From Ochrobactrum sp. RH2CCR150 (GTDB lineage: Bacteria; Pseudomonadota; Alphaproteobacteria; Rhizobiales; Rhizobiaceae), in NCBI GenBank assembly GCA_014138095.1, contig JACGXE010000001.1, positions 310,001-374,000 of the forward strand: a stretch of 64,000 bases of DNA. The letters run 5' to 3'. Within the stretch, counting starts at the first letter, position 1; every line of letters begins with the position of its first letter. This document shows positions 1 to 9,372 of the stretch, one piece after another. The translations under genes were made by a program, and so were the position numbers. Under the pieces are notes generated by a model that worked only from the letters and a program-made list of their open reading frames with translations, did not search any database and was not told the DNA's origin.

Positions 1-516
1 ATGGAAATCGGCTTTGGCGGCGGCGAACATCTGCATCATGAAACGGGCCGCTATCCGCAGACGGGTTTCATCGGCGTCGAGCCTTTCGTCAACGGCATGG
101 CCAAGATGCTGGCGGCGCTCGATCAGGAGCCGCGTCCCAACATGCGGCTTTACGATGAAGACGCGACGGCGGTTCTCGACTGGCTGCCAGATGCCTCTTT
201 GTCCGGTATCGACCTGTTTTATCCTGACCCATGGCACAAGCGTCGCCACTGGAAGCGCCGTTTTGTCAGCGATGCCAATCTGGATCGCTTCGCCCGCGTT
301 TTGAAACCCGGCGCGAAATTCCGCTTCGCTTCGGATATCGAGCATTACGTGAACTGGACGCTACAGCATTGCCGCCGTCACGATGCGTTCGACTGGCAGG
401 CGGAAGGACCGTCGGACTGGAACGACGCCTATGAAGGCTGGCCGGGCACGCGTTATGAGGCCAAGGCCTTCCGCGAGGGCCGCAAGGCTGCCTATCTGAC
501 ATTTATCCGACGTTGA
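1..516 (+). CDS. trmB: tRNA (guanine-N7-)-methyltransferase TrmB, 3' part
   Basis: The last 171 residues of TrmB, which methylates G46 of tRNA using S-adenosylmethionine. The window opens inside the SAM-binding motif (EIGFGGGEH), so the first ATG is an internal methionine and roughly 60 N-terminal residues lie outside. The substrate-binding block [13 protein letters not shown] is visible near fragment residue 72, and the C-terminal [12 protein letters not shown] block is intact. The gene ends 161 bp before rimP, and a hairpin with a T-run at 594-624 could end its transcript. The motifs are diagnostic; only the start is missing. Confidence 0.93.
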   Translation: MEIGFGGGEHLHHETGRYPQTGFIGVEPFVNGMAKMLAALDQEPRPNMRLYDEDATAVLDWLPDASLSGIDLFYPDPWHKRRHWKRRFVSDANLDRFARVLKPGAKFRFASDIEHYVNWTLQHCRRHDAFDWQAEGPSDWNDAYEGWPGTRYEAKAFREGRKAAYLTFIRR

Positions 517-537
517 ATTTCATCACGGAAGCGGGAC

Positions 538-566
538 TTGAAAAAATCCGCTTCCGCTGGTATATA
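538..566 (+). promoter_or_regulatory. sigma70-type promoter of the rimP-nusA operon
   Basis: TTGAAA at 538-543 and TATATA at 561-566 are separated by exactly 17 bp, a near-ideal housekeeping promoter. It lies just after the trmB stop and points at rimP. The start site would fall near 573, giving a leader of about 105 nt that immediately contains the hairpin at 594-624. Confidence 0.6.
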
Positions 567-593
567 ACTCTCAAATTCTTGGTCGAACGAACA

Positions 594-624
594 AGAGTGG
601 GTCCGTCCGGTCCCGCTCTTTTTT
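594..624 (+). terminator. intrinsic terminator-like hairpin in the rimP-nusA leader (possible attenuator)
   Basis: Arms AGAGTGGG (594-601) and CCCGCTCT (612-619) pair over 8 bp with one G-T wobble, and five more T residues follow. It lies downstream of the predicted promoter at 538-566 and upstream of the rimP start. It may therefore end trmB transcripts, attenuate the rimP operon, or do both. Confidence 0.6.
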
Positions 625-677
625 GTTACTTAGACCCAGGAAATAGAGGTTTTTCGACCCCTTTGAGAGGTTTAGAG

Positions 678-1337
678 TTGACGGAACAGGTTCAGGCAAA
701 CGAAGCAGAGACGCCGGAAGTGGCTGTGGATGAGCGCATCATTCGCGAAACGGGCATCGATGCGAAAGTGGCAGGCATTATTGAGCCGGTGCTCAATACG
801 CTGGGCTATCGTCTTGTGCGCGTGCGTCTTTCCGGTCTCAACGGCCAGACCTTGCAGATCATGGCCGAACGTCCCGACGGCACGATGACGGTCGACGATT
901 GCGAGCTGGTCAGCCGCACTGTCGCGCCGGTGCTCGATGTCGAAGACCCGATCAGCGGCAAGTATCATCTGGAAGTCTCGTCACCGGGCATCGACCGTCC
1001 GCTGGTGCGCAAGTCGGATTTCGCCGATTGGGCAGGCCATATTGCCAAGGTGGAAACCTCGATCGTGCATGAAGGCCGCAAGAAATTCCGCGGTCGTATC
1101 GTGCTGGGCGATGCCGAGACAGTCGTGATCGAAAGCGATCAGGTGTCTTACGGCAACGAACCGGTCGTGCGCATTCCCTTCGACGTGATTTCGGATGCGC
1201 GTCTGGTCCTGACCGACGATCTGATCCGCGATGCACTGCGCAAGGACAAGGCCCTTCGCGAAGGCCGCATCCCCGGAGACGATCTGGGCGATGCGCCGGA
1301 AGAAGCGACGACAGAAGATACGGCTGAAGAGAAATAA
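678..1337 (+). CDS. rimP: ribosome maturation factor RimP
   Basis: RimP assists late assembly of the 30S subunit. The 219-residue product carries the N-terminal alpha/beta domain (around [13 protein letters not shown]-like [12 protein letters not shown] and [11 protein letters not shown]), the signature [14 protein letters not shown], and a C-terminal SH3-like domain followed by an acidic tail. The chosen start is TTG at 678, preceded by GAGAGG seven bases upstream; from there the protein begins [10 protein letters not shown], like Brucella RimP. The frame is open further up to 513, but that part spans the promoter and hairpin and is not protein-like. It is the first gene of the rimP-nusA-ylxR-infB-rbfA-truB cluster, 66 bp before nusA. 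Confidence 0.93.
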   Translation: MTEQVQANEAETPEVAVDERIIRETGIDAKVAGIIEPVLNTLGYRLVRVRLSGLNGQTLQIMAERPDGTMTVDDCELVSRTVAPVLDVEDPISGKYHLEVSSPGIDRPLVRKSDFADWAGHIAKVETSIVHEGRKKFRGRIVLGDAETVVIESDQVSYGNEPVVRIPFDVISDARLVLTDDLIRDALRKDKALREGRIPGDDLGDAPEEATTEDTAEEK

Positions 1338-1403
1338 GCCGACGAAACAAGTTTCAGGCATTCGGCGCAAGGAGAAGCCGGGTGCGACACCAAGGAGAGA
1401 CCT

Positions 1404-3029
1404 ATGGCAGTCAGTGCTAACAGGCTGGAGCTTCTGCAGATCGCCGATGCGGTCGCACGCGAGAAGTCGATTGACCGCGAGATCGTTCTTGCGGCCATGG
1501 CCGATGCGATCCAGAAGGCAGCGCGTTCGCGTTATGGTCAGGAAAGCAACATCCGCGCCGACATCAATGCGAAGTCCGGCGAGATCAAGCTTCAGCGTCT
1601 GCTCGAAGTGGTCGAGAATGTCGAAGACTACGCCACGCAGATTTCGCTGTTCACCGCACGTGACCGCAACCCGGATGCGCAGATTGGCGACTTCATCGCT
1701 GATCAGCTGCCGCCGATGGATTTCGGCCGTATCGCTGCCCAGTCGGCCAAGCAGGTTATCGTGCAGAAAGTGCGCGAAGCCGAGCGCGACCGCCAGTATG
1801 ACGAATACAAGGATCGCGTTGGCGAAATCGTCAACGGCACCGTGAAGCGCGTCGAATACGGCAATGTGATCGTCGATCTGGGTCGTGGCGAAGCCATCGT
1901 GCGCCGTGACGAACTGATCCCGCGTGAAGCCTTCCGTTATGGCGACCGTATCCGCGCCTATGTTTACGACGTGCGCCGTGAACAGCGTGGCCCGCAGATT
2001 TTCCTGTCGCGCACCCATCCGCAGTTCATGGCGAAGCTCTTCACCATGGAAGTGCCGGAAATCTATGACGGCATTATCGAGATCAAGTCGGTAGCCCGTG
2101 ATCCGGGTTCGCGCGCCAAGATCGCCGTTGTTTCGCGCGATGCGTCCATCGATCCGGTCGGCGCCTGCGTTGGTATGCGCGGTTCGCGTGTTCAGGCTGT
2201 TGTTGCCGAACTTCAGGGCGAAAAGATCGACATCATTCCGTGGTCGCCGGATGCGGCTTCCTTCATCGTCAACGCGCTTCAGCCTGCTGAAGTTGCCAAG
2301 GTTGTTCTCGATGAAGATGCGGAACGTATTGAAGTTGTCGTCCCGAATGACCAACTATCACTAGCGATCGGTCGTCGCGGCCAGAATGTCCGCCTCGCAT
2401 CGCAGCTCACCGGTTGGGACATCGACATTCTGACGGAGGACGAAGAGTCCGAACGTCGTCAGAAGGAATTCACCGAGCGTTCGAACCTGTTCATGGAAGC
2501 CCTCGACGTCGACGAAATGGTCGGTCAGGTTCTTGCTTCCGAAGGCTTCGCCTCGATTGAAGAACTGGCTTATGTCGAGCCGGGTGAAATTGCATCCATC
2601 GATGGTTTCGATGACGATACGGCTTCTGAAATCCAGCAGCGTGCTCGTGAATATCTGGATCGCCTCGAAGGTGAACTGGATGCTCGCCGCAAGGAACTGG
2701 GCGTCGAAGACGAACTTCGCGAATTGCCGAACCTGACGACCGCCATGCTGGTTGCTGTCGGTGAAGACGGCGTGAAGTCGATCGAAGACTTTGCCGGTTA
2801 CGCTGTCGATGACCTCGTCGGCTGGCGTGAGCGCAAGGATGGCGACACCGTCACCCATAGCGGCATTCTCTCGTCCTTCGATGTTTCGCGCGTCGATGCC
2901 GAACAGATGATCCTGACTGCCCGCCTCAAGGCTGGCTGGATCACGGAAGAAGAGCTTGCAGCCGCCGCTCAGGAAGAAGCCGAAGCGGAAGTCGATGCTG
3001 AAGCCGGTGAAGAAGAAGCTGCTTCGTAA
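1404..3029 (+). CDS. nusA: transcription termination/antitermination factor NusA
   Basis: A 541-residue RNA polymerase-binding factor that modulates pausing, termination and antitermination. Domains in order: N-terminal polymerase-binding domain (1-125), S1 domain (about 135-200, [20 protein letters not shown]), KH1 (about 230-285, with [11 protein letters not shown]), KH2 (about 315-345, with [10 protein letters not shown]), and C-terminal helix-hairpin-helix acidic repeats ending in a Glu/Ala-rich tail. A good ribosome-binding site (AAGGAGA, 1392-1398) fixes the ATG at 1404. It is cotranscribed with rimP; a large hairpin follows at 3048-3102 before ylxR. In enterobacteria NusA regulates its own operon, which makes the terminator-like hairpin in this operon's leader noteworthy. 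Confidence 0.97.
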   Translation: MAVSANRLELLQIADAVAREKSIDREIVLAAMADAIQKAARSRYGQESNIRADINAKSGEIKLQRLLEVVENVEDYATQISLFTARDRNPDAQIGDFIADQLPPMDFGRIAAQSAKQVIVQKVREAERDRQYDEYKDRVGEIVNGTVKRVEYGNVIVDLGRGEAIVRRDELIPREAFRYGDRIRAYVYDVRREQRGPQIFLSRTHPQFMAKLFTMEVPEIYDGIIEIKSVARDPGSRAKIAVVSRDASIDPVGACVGMRGSRVQAVVAELQGEKIDIIPWSPDAASFIVNALQPAEVAKVVLDEDAERIEVVVPNDQLSLAIGRRGQNVRLASQLTGWDIDILTEDEESERRQKEFTERSNLFMEALDVDEMVGQVLASEGFASIEELAYVEPGEIASIDGFDDDTASEIQQRAREYLDRLEGELDARRKELGVEDELRELPNLTTAMLVAVGEDGVKSIEDFAGYAVDDLVGWRERKDGDTVTHSGILSSFDVSRVDAEQMILTARLKAGWITEEELAAAAQEEAEAEVDAEAGEEEAAS

Positions 3030-3356
3030 GAAGCGCTGAGAAGTTCTGGGGCCGCACGGGTTCTTACGTCTGAAGCAATTCAGGAGTAAGCTGTGCGGCT
3101 CCAACAATTGATGTGATGCCGAAAACGGGTCTCATTTACCGGATTCGGTAAGGCAGATCGGCTTTCAGTGGGCTTTCCGCGACGTTTCGGGTTGTGGCGA
3201 GGCCCCGGCTCTGGTACAGCGCCACGCGTTGCGTTTGATATGTCGGGTGGGGTGTCAAACTGCCTGATTTGAGAACAAAGCGGCGGAAGCGTTGCCAGTT
3301 TTGAAGTTGAGTACAAGTCCGTATATGGCAGAGCGGGAGTTTGCGTGGAGCAGGAT
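3030..3356 (+). other. gene-free leader between nusA and ylxR
   Basis: There is no credible reading frame on either strand; the overlapping frames are shadows of nusA or ylxR. The notable content is a nested hairpin at 3048-3102. The rest shows no clear promoter or terminator. The genes on both sides are colinear, so this is probably transcribed spacer. Confidence 0.6.
3048..3102 (+). ncRNA. structured RNA hairpin between nusA and ylxR
   Basis: Three nested stems can be read directly: GGGGCCGCAC (3048-3057) with GTGCGGCTCC (3093-3102, one wobble); CTTAC (3063-3067) with GTAAG (3086-3090); and CTGAA (3070-3074) with TTCAG (3079-3083), closed by a GCAA loop of the GNRA class. No T-run follows, so this is not a standard terminator. 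Its role is unknown; an RNase III processing site or a leader element in the nusA-infB transcript are guesses. Confidence 0.5.
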
Positions 3357-3959
3357 ATGAATGACAGAACCTGTATCGTCACGCGCGAAAGCGGTTCTGC
3401 CGATGACATGATCCGCTTCGTTGCAGGGCCAGACGGTTCCGTTGTGCCGGACTTGAAAAGAAACCTGCCGGGCAGGGGATGCTGGGTGAAAGCCGAGCGC
3501 CGTCTGGTGGATGAGGCGATCAAGCGCAAGCTTTTTGCGCGGGCGCTGAAGGAAGGCGTGAAGCCGCAGGACGATCTTGGCGCGCTGGTTGACCAGCTGC
3601 TGACAAAATCCGCCCTTGGCAGTCTGGCTTTGGCTCGCAAGGCCGGTGCTGTGGTGACGGGGTCGACTAAGGTCGATCAGGCGATCCGCACGGGCACTGC
3701 CGCCATGGTATTGCATGCGAAGGAAGCCGCAGCCGATGGCGTGCGCAAGCTCGATCAGGCCCGGCGCGCCGTGGTGCATCTCGACGGTCCCGAAATCCCT
3801 GCCTTCACCCTTTTTACGGGAGAAGAAATGGATTTGGCATTTGGGGGCGGAAATGTGATACATGCAGCCGTGCTTGAAGGAAAGGCGGCTGTCGGGTTCG
3901 TAAAGCGGGCGCAATTGCTGCATCGCTATCGCGGTGAAAGCGCAACGGATTCGAATTAG
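3357..3959 (+). CDS. YlxR family RNA-binding protein fused to an L7Ae-like domain
   Basis: A 200-residue two-domain protein. The N-terminal 80 residues are a YlxR/DUF448 domain (RTCIVTRE and LPGRGCWV motifs). Residues 90-185 resemble the ribosomal L7Ae/YlxQ family (LGSLALARKAGAVVTG). In Firmicutes these are two adjacent genes in the same nusA-infB operon; here they are one protein, as in other alphaproteobacteria. ATG 3357 is preferred because GGAG lies six bases upstream; a GTG at 3345 would add four residues. The exact function is unknown; YlxR proteins are linked to RNA binding and RNase P in other phyla. It ends 139 bp before infB. Confidence 0.88.
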   Translation: MNDRTCIVTRESGSADDMIRFVAGPDGSVVPDLKRNLPGRGCWVKAERRLVDEAIKRKLFARALKEGVKPQDDLGALVDQLLTKSALGSLALARKAGAVVTGSTKVDQAIRTGTAAMVLHAKEAAADGVRKLDQARRAVVHLDGPEIPAFTLFTGEEMDLAFGGGNVIHAAVLEGKAAVGFVKRAQLLHRYRGESATDSN

Positions 3960-4019
3960 AGCGTAATCTTGCCGAGGCTGGCAGGCCTCATACCGGATTA
4001 TGCGTTGAGTGGATGACTG

Positions 4020-4060
4020 GAGCATTATCCAACCCGACTGGGTCGCGTTGGATAATGCTC
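4020..4060 (+). repeat. 14-bp inverted repeat in the infB leader
   Basis: GAGCATTATCCAAC (4020-4033) and its exact complement GTTGGATAATGCTC (4047-4060) flank a 13-base loop. It ends 38 bases before the infB start. No T-run follows, so it is not a standard terminator. It may be a transcript hairpin or one of the palindromic intergenic repeats seen elsewhere in this window. Confidence 0.75.
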
Positions 4061-4098
4061 GAGTAGAGCGGCCGGAGCCGCGAAGGAAACGGAACGTA

Positions 4099-6927
4099 AT
4101 GAGCGATAACACAAACGACGACAAGACGCTGGGCGTCACCCCCAAGAAGACCCTGACCATGAAGCGGCCAGGCGTTGAGCAGAGCACCGTGCGCCAGAAT
4201 TTCAGCCACGGCCGCACCAAGGCTGTCGTCGTTGAAACCAAGAAGCGCAAGTTCTCACGGCCAGACGACAAGCCGGAAGTGGAAGCAGCGGCTCCCAAGC
4301 CTGTTGTAGCCGCTCCTGCTGCGCCGACGCCGCAGCCGAAGGCACCGGCAGCACCAGCTGCTGCTGCTCCGGTAGCGAAGCCGCATGTCGCGCAGCAACA
4401 GCAGCGCCCCGTGCAGCAGCGTCCCAACCAGCAGGCACCGCGTCCGCGCCCGACCGATCGCTCCGGCATGGTGCTGAACACGCTGTCGCGCTCCGAAATG
4501 GACGCACGCCGCCGCGCGCTCGAAGAAGCGCAGGTGCGTGAAGTCGAAGAACGCGCGCGTGCCGTCGAAGACGCCAAGCGCCGCGCCGAAGAAGATGCAC
4601 GCCGCGCCAAGGAGCGTGAAGAATCCGCACGCCGTCAGGCCGAGGAAGAAGCACGCCTCAAGGCTGAAGCCGAAGCGCGGCGCAAGGCCGAGGAAGAAGC
4701 TGCCAAGCGTGTTCCTCAGCCGGAAGCACGTGGCGAGCAGCGCACCGAGCGTCCTGAACGCCGCGACGATTCGCGTGGCGCACCGCAGGGCAATCGTCCG
4801 CAGCACGCTGGCCGTCCGCAGCAGGGCAATCGCCCGCAGTCGGGTGCACCGCGTCCGGCGCCGTCGCTTGCAGAAGCCGCTCCCGGACCGGGCAAGCCGC
4901 TCCCGCAGAGCCAGCTTCGCAGGCCTGGACAGTCCGGCGATGATGATGATCGTCGTGGCAGCAGCCCAACCGCTGCTCGTCGTGGCACGCCCGCCAAGCC
5001 GGACGCTCGCGCCCCGAAGGTGGTCAAGACCGAAGACGATCGCCGTCGTGGCAAGCTGACGATCTCCAGCAATCTGGAAGACGAAGGTCGTTCGCGTTCG
5101 CTGTCGGCCATGCGTCGCCGTCAGGAAAAGTTCAAGCGTTCGCAGATGCAGGAAACCCGCGAGAAAATCTCTCGCGAAGTGACCGTGCCTGAAACCATCA
5201 CGCTTCAGGAACTCGCACAGCGTATGACCGAGCGTTCGGTCGATATCATCAAGTACCTGATGAAACAGGGCCAGATGATGAAGCCGGGCGACGTGATTGA
5301 TGCCGATATGGCGCAGCTGATTGCTGAAGAATTCGGCCACACCGTCAAGCGCGTTGCGGAATCGGACGTTGAAGAAGGTATCTTTGACGTTGCGGACGAT
5401 CAGGCCGCACTGGTTTCGCGTCCTCCGGTCGTGACCATCATGGGTCACGTCGACCACGGCAAGACGTCGCTTCTCGATGCGATCCGTCACGCCAACGTGG
5501 TGTCGGGCGAAGCCGGTGGTATCACCCAGCATATCGGTGCTTATCAGGTCGAACAGAACGGCCAGAAGATCACCTTCATCGATACGCCGGGCCACGCCGC
5601 CTTTACCGCAATGCGTGCCCGTGGCGCGCAGGCGACCGACATCGCCATTCTGGTGGTTGCCGCCGACGACAGCGTGATGCCGCAGACGATTGAATCGATC
5701 AACCATGCCAAGGCGGCTGGTGTTCCGATCATCGTTGCGATCAACAAGATCGACAAGCCATCTGCCGATCCGCAGAAGGTTCGTACTGCCCTGCTGCAGC
5801 ACGATGTCTTCGTGGAATCGATGGGCGGTGAAGTGCTCGACGTCGAAGTGTCGGCCAAGAACAAGATCAACCTCGACAAGCTGCTTGAAGCAGTTCTGTT
5901 GCAGGCTGAAATCCTTGATCTCAAGGCAGATCCGAAGCGTACGGCTGAAGGCGTTGTCATTGAAGCCCAGCTTGATCGTGGCCGTGGTTCGGTCGCAACC
6001 GTTCTGGTTCAGAAGGGTACGCTGCATCCGGGCGATATTATCGCTGCTGGTAACGAATGGGGCCGCGTGCGCGCTCTGGTCAACGACCGTGGCGAACACG
6101 TCAAGGAAGCAGGACCTGCAATGCCGGTTGAAGTCCTTGGTCTCCAGGGTACGCCGCAGGCAGGCGATCGCTTCGCAGTTGTTGCCAACGAAGCCAAGGC
6201 TCGTGAAATTGCTGATTATCGCCAGCGCCTTGCTCGCGATAAGGCTGTTGCCCGTCAGACTGGTCAGCGCGGCTCGCTTGAGCAGATGATGAGCCAGCTT
6301 CAGGTGAATGGCTTGAAGGAATTCCCGCTCGTCATCAAGGGTGACGTGCAGGGTTCGGTCGAAGCAATCATTACGGCTCTCGACAAGCTCGGCACCGACG
6401 AAGTGCGTGCACGCATCGTCCATTCGGGCGCAGGCGGTATCACGGAAAGCGACGTGTCGCTGGCCGAAGCCTCCAACGCAGCAATCATCGGCTTCAACGT
6501 TCGTGCCAACAAGCAGGCGCGCGACGCTGCCGAACAGCAGGGCACTGAAATCCGCTACTACAACATCATCTACGATCTGATCGAAGATGTGAAAGCAGCG
6601 ATGTCGGGTCTTCTGTCGCCAGAACGCCGTGAAACCTTCATCGGTAATGCTGAGATTCTCGAAGTCTTCAACATCACCAAGGTTGGTAAGGTTGCCGGTT
6701 GCCGTGTTATCGACGGCAAGGTCGAACGTGGTGCAGGCGTTCGCCTCATCCGCGACAACGTGGTTATCCACGAAGGCAAGCTCAAGACGCTCAAGCGCTT
6801 CAAGGACGAAGTGCAGGAAGTGCCGATGGGCCAGGAATGCGGTATGGCGTTCGAAAACTACGACGACATTCGCGCAGGCGACACGATCGAAGCGTTCCGC
6901 GTCGAACATATTACGCGCACGCTCTAA
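4099..6927 (+). CDS. infB: translation initiation factor IF-2
   Basis: A 942-residue GTPase that brings fMet-tRNA to the 30S subunit and promotes subunit joining. The N-terminal 300 residues are low-complexity: Ala/Pro/Gln-rich, then a long Glu/Arg/Ala coiled-coil-like stretch. An IF2-N domain follows (about 355-440, [14 protein letters not shown]). The GTPase domain has G1 GHVDHGKT (about 448), G3 DTPGH (about 495) and G4 NKID (about 548), then domains II to IV. ATG 4099 (protein MSDNTNDDK) follows an AAGGAAACGGA ribosome site; the frame is open 90 bases further up but that part contains the inverted repeat. It is followed by a strong terminator. Confidence 0.97.
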   Translation: MSDNTNDDKTLGVTPKKTLTMKRPGVEQSTVRQNFSHGRTKAVVVETKKRKFSRPDDKPEVEAAAPKPVVAAPAAPTPQPKAPAAPAAAAPVAKPHVAQQQQRPVQQRPNQQAPRPRPTDRSGMVLNTLSRSEMDARRRALEEAQVREVEERARAVEDAKRRAEEDARRAKEREESARRQAEEEARLKAEAEARRKAEEEAAKRVPQPEARGEQRTERPERRDDSRGAPQGNRPQHAGRPQQGNRPQSGAPRPAPSLAEAAPGPGKPLPQSQLRRPGQSGDDDDRRGSSPTAARRGTPAKPDARAPKVVKTEDDRRRGKLTISSNLEDEGRSRSLSAMRRRQEKFKRSQMQETREKISREVTVPETITLQELAQRMTERSVDIIKYLMKQGQMMKPGDVIDADMAQLIAEEFGHTVKRVAESDVEEGIFDVADDQAALVSRPPVVTIMGHVDHGKTSLLDAIRHANVVSGEAGGITQHIGAYQVEQNGQKITFIDTPGHAAFTAMRARGAQATDIAILVVAADDSVMPQTIESINHAKAAGVPIIVAINKIDKPSADPQKVRTALLQHDVFVESMGGEVLDVEVSAKNKINLDKLLEAVLLQAEILDLKADPKRTAEGVVIEAQLDRGRGSVATVLVQKGTLHPGDIIAAGNEWGRVRALVNDRGEHVKEAGPAMPVEVLGLQGTPQAGDRFAVVANEAKAREIADYRQRLARDKAVARQTGQRGSLEQMMSQLQVNGLKEFPLVIKGDVQGSVEAIITALDKLGTDEVRARIVHSGAGGITESDVSLAEASNAAIIGFNVRANKQARDAAEQQGTEIRYYNIIYDLIEDVKAAMSGLLSPERRETFIGNAEILEVFNITKVGKVAGCRVIDGKVERGAGVRLIRDNVVIHEGKLKTLKRFKDEVQEVPMGQECGMAFENYDDIRAGDTIEAFRVEHITRTL

Positions 6928-6936
6928 CAACTACGT

Positions 6937-6970
6937 GCCGGATCGCCCGACATGGGCGGTCCGGCTTTTT
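6937..6970 (+). terminator. intrinsic terminator after infB
   Basis: A 12-bp stem, GCCGGATCGCCC (6937-6948) with GGGCGGTCCGGC (6954-6965), one wobble, a 5-base loop, then TTTTT. It suggests that rbfA-truB also has its own promoter or depends on read-through. Confidence 0.88.
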
Positions 6971-7099
6971 ATTGCCCGGTTCCGAGGGTCTGACTCCCAT
7001 CTGAATTGTGGTAAGTTACGCCCATAATTTTCAAGTCATGCGGTCGGACGGTCTGAGAGACTGGACGCCGGTTGATGGCTGTTTATCGAGGATATAGCT

Positions 7100-7549
7100 A
7101 TGGCACGTTCTCCGGACCCAAAAGGCTCAGGCGGCCTTTCGCAGCGCCAGCTTCGCGTTGGCGAACAGGTGCGCCACGCATTGGCGCAATTGCTCCAGCG
7201 CGGTGAAATCCGTGACGATCTGATCGAGCGTACTGTCATTTCCGTTTCGGAAGTGCGCATGTCGCCTGATCTCAAGATCGCTACCTGTTTCATTATGCCG
7301 CTTGGCAATGTTGATCCGCAATCCATCGTCAAGGCATTGGCAGCAAACGCGAAATTCATTCGCGGCCGCATGGCGCCGGTCCTTGGCCAGATGAAATACA
7401 TGCCGGAGTTCCGCTTCCGCTCCGACACGAGTTTCGACAATTTTTCGAAGATCGACGCCCTTCTGCGTTCGCCGGAAGTGGCGCGTGATCTTTCGCATGA
7501 CGATGAAGACGCCGGCGAGGATAAAACCTCCCGCAATGGAGACGAATAA
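7100..7549 (+). CDS. rbfA: 30S ribosome-binding factor RbfA
   Basis: A 149-residue KH-fold protein that binds helix 1 of 16S rRNA and aids 30S maturation, especially at low temperature. Visible family features are the [19 protein letters not shown] start, the central [20 protein letters not shown] strand-helix block and [22 protein letters not shown] ribosome site lies at 7088-7092. The stop is 3 bp before truB, whose ribosome site lies within the rbfA end, so the two are translationally linked. Confidence 0.95.
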   Translation: MARSPDPKGSGGLSQRQLRVGEQVRHALAQLLQRGEIRDDLIERTVISVSEVRMSPDLKIATCFIMPLGNVDPQSIVKALAANAKFIRGRMAPVLGQMKYMPEFRFRSDTSFDNFSKIDALLRSPEVARDLSHDDEDAGEDKTSRNGDE

Positions 7550-7552
7550 AGC

Positions 7553-8527
7553 ATGGCAAGACGGGGTAAGAAAAAAGGCCGTCCGGTTTCCGGTTGGGTT
7601 ATTTTCGACAAGCCGAAAGGTATGGGATCGACCGAAGCGGTCTCGAAGATTAAGTGGCTGTTCAACGCCGAGAAGGCCGGCCATGCCGGTACGCTCGACC
7701 CGCTCGCATCCGGCATGCTGCCGATTGCTCTGGGTGAAGCCACCAAGACCGTGCCTTATGTCATGGACGGAACCAAGGTTTATCGTTTCACGGTGACCTG
7801 GGGCGAAGAACGTTCGACCGACGATCTTGAAGGTCAGGCGACCAAGACCTCTGACAAGCGCCCGTCGCGTGAAGACGTCGAAGCCCTGTTGCCAAACTAT
7901 ACCGGCCTCATCTCGCAGATTCCGCCGCAGTTCTCCGCCATCAAGATCGACGGCGAACGCGCCTATGATCTCGCCCGCGAAGGCGAAACGGTCGAGATTC
8001 CGGCGCGCGAAGTCGAAATTGATCGTCTGGAGATTGTCGAATTCCACGACGACAACCGCACGTCATTCGAAGTTGAATGCTCCAAGGGCACCTATGTGCG
8101 CTCGCTGGCGCGCGATATGGGCCGCGATCTTGGTTGCTTCGGCCATATTTCCGAACTGCGCCGCATCGAAGTCGCTCCGTTCACGGAAGAAGATTTCGTC
8201 ACGCTGACAGAACTGGAAGCCGTCTGGCCGCCACTGCCGCCGAAGGACGAGGATGGCAACGTGGTCGAAACTGCGCCGCGCCGCGATTTTTCCGGCCTCG
8301 ACGCTCTGGTGATCGATACGGGCGCAGCACTCGACTGCCTGCCGCAGATTCCGCTGACCGACGAACAGGCGCAGCGTGTTCGCCTCGGCAATCCGGTTAT
8401 CCTGCGTGGCCGCGATGCCCCGCTGGAAGCCGATGAAGCCTGTGTCACAGCGCGCGGAAAGCTGCTCGCCATCGGCTATATCGAGCATGGTCAGTTCAAG
8501 CCGAAGCGTGTTTTCACGGCTAACTAA
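7553..8527 (+). CDS. truB: tRNA pseudouridine(55) synthase TruB
   Basis: A 324-residue enzyme that makes pseudouridine 55 in the T-loop of tRNAs. The catalytic motif [14 protein letters not shown] contains the nucleophile Asp49. The later [15 protein letters not shown] and [15 protein letters not shown] blocks and a C-terminal domain, which I read as PUA-like, are present. It is almost contiguous with rbfA (3 bp gap) and is followed by 173 bp before rpsO. Confidence 0.96.
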   Translation: MARRGKKKGRPVSGWVIFDKPKGMGSTEAVSKIKWLFNAEKAGHAGTLDPLASGMLPIALGEATKTVPYVMDGTKVYRFTVTWGEERSTDDLEGQATKTSDKRPSREDVEALLPNYTGLISQIPPQFSAIKIDGERAYDLAREGETVEIPAREVEIDRLEIVEFHDDNRTSFEVECSKGTYVRSLARDMGRDLGCFGHISELRRIEVAPFTEEDFVTLTELEAVWPPLPPKDEDGNVVETAPRRDFSGLDALVIDTGAALDCLPQIPLTDEQAQRVRLGNPVILRGRDAPLEADEACVTARGKLLAIGYIEHGQFKPKRVFTAN

Positions 8528-8545
8528 AAAGTCTTCGCAATTGCC

Positions 8546-8594
8546 GGGGCATATTTGATGCTGGCATTCTTGCCGTTTTTGCACTATATGCCCC
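8546..8594 (+). repeat. 9-bp inverted repeat in the truB-rpsO spacer
   Basis: GGGGCATAT (8546-8554) is matched exactly by ATATGCCCC (8586-8594) across 31 bases. It lies in the probable rpsO promoter or leader region. There is no T-run. It could be an operator or a leader hairpin; nothing in the sequence decides this. Confidence 0.45.
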
Positions 8595-8700
8595 ATCAGC
8601 GATCATGCAGAAATGCAGATCAGATCGTGTAAGTTGGCCCGCGCTGGACGACATCCCGGCCTGGGCGTCTGTTTTTCCTCTCATCAAGAAAGGGTTTACG

Positions 8701-8970
8701 ATGTCGATTACTGCTGAGCGTAAGCAAGCACTTATCAAGGAATACGCCACCAAGGAAGGTGACACCGGTTCTCCTGAAGTTCAGGTTGCCGTTCTTTCCG
8801 AGCGTATCGCCAACCTCACCGAACACTTCAAGGGCCACAAGAATGACAATCATTCGCGTCGCGGCCTTCTGAAGCTGGTTTCGCAGCGCCGTCGTCTTCT
8901 TGACTATGTCAAGGGCGTGGACGCAGCGCGCTACCAGGCGCTGATCGGCCGTCTCGGCCTGCGCCGCTAA
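8701..8970 (+). CDS. rpsO: 30S ribosomal protein S15
   Basis: An 89-residue S15, which binds the central domain of 16S rRNA. The motifs [36 protein letters not shown] and [10 protein letters not shown] are characteristic. The ATG at 8701 follows a GAAAGGG ribosome site and gives the usual S15 length; the open frame further up to 8605 is leader. The rpsO-pnp pairing is the classic bacterial arrangement. A terminator-like hairpin follows at once. Confidence 0.97.
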   Translation: MSITAERKQALIKEYATKEGDTGSPEVQVAVLSERIANLTEHFKGHKNDNHSRRGLLKLVSQRRRLLDYVKGVDAARYQALIGRLGLRR

Positions 8971-8978
8971 CGGTAAAT

Positions 8979-9011
8979 CGGGCGACGTCACAAGCGTCGC
9001 CCGTTTGATTT
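8979..9011 (+). terminator. terminator-like hairpin after rpsO
   Basis: CGGGCGACG (8979-8987) pairs with CGTCGCCCG (8995-9003) over 9 bp with a 7-base loop, followed by the T-rich TTTGATTT. In E. coli the hairpin at this position limits read-through into pnp. Confidence 0.75.
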
Positions 9012-9372
9012 GAGCATTCTGAGGAAGAGCGGATAGCCGCTTTCCAAAAGAGAATGCGAGAGTATCGGGCGAATGCCCACTGGCATGAGACGGCGCACAA
9101 GGTGCATTCCGTCATGCCGATGACGAGCCATAAGGCTCATGACCTGGACCAGTCATGGGGCAGGATTGCAGGTAGTTCGGCGGGTATGATCCCAAAAGTT
9201 GCAGACTTTTCGGATGAGAGGATACCCGGGACAAGTATGATCCCGAAAAGTGGGAACCGGTTTTCGGGATCATACTATCAAGCTGAGCTTCCCGTTGTCT
9301 TGCCCGTGGCCTGTCCGCCAACCCGGGAGATGCCTTAGCGCTTTGCGCGGCGTCTCCATATGAGGACAAGAT
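9012..9372 (+). other. hairpin-rich rpsO-pnp spacer (pnp leader)
   Basis: About 360 bases without a gene; the overlapping frames have no protein-like character. Several stems can be read in succession: GCATTCT/AGAATGC (from 9014), GGCATGA with TCATGCC (about 9082-9118), GAGCC with GGCTC (about 9125-9138), CATGAC with GTCATG (about 9139-9156), then the 15-bp perfect palindrome at 9235-9275. In E. coli the pnp leader hairpin is cut by RNase III and used for autoregulation by PNPase. A similar role here is an inference. Confidence 0.55.
9235..9275 (+). repeat. intergenic palindromic repeat (ATCCCGAAAA type)
   Basis: GTATGATCCCGAAAA (9235-9249) and its exact complement (9261-9275) flank GTGGGAACCGG. 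A degenerate partial copy starts at 9184 (GTATGATCCCAAAAG). The core ATCCCGAAAAGTG...ACGGTTTTCGG recurs at 17698-17725, so this is a dispersed repeat family. Confidence 0.8.

Noticed and set aside
513-677. N-terminal extension of rimP
   Set aside because: It spans the promoter and the terminator-like hairpin; the conserved protein starts at TTG 678.
981-2354. 457-residue frame opposite nusA
   Set aside because: Antisense shadow; no ribosome site or recognisable fold.
4255-6930. 891-residue open frame on the minus strand opposite infB
   Set aside because: Same reason: a shadow of IF-2, with His/Asp/Val-rich low-complexity sequence and no domain.
9054-9338. 94-residue frame in the pnp leader
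   Set aside because: It lies in overlapping hairpins and the repeat; no protein-like composition.
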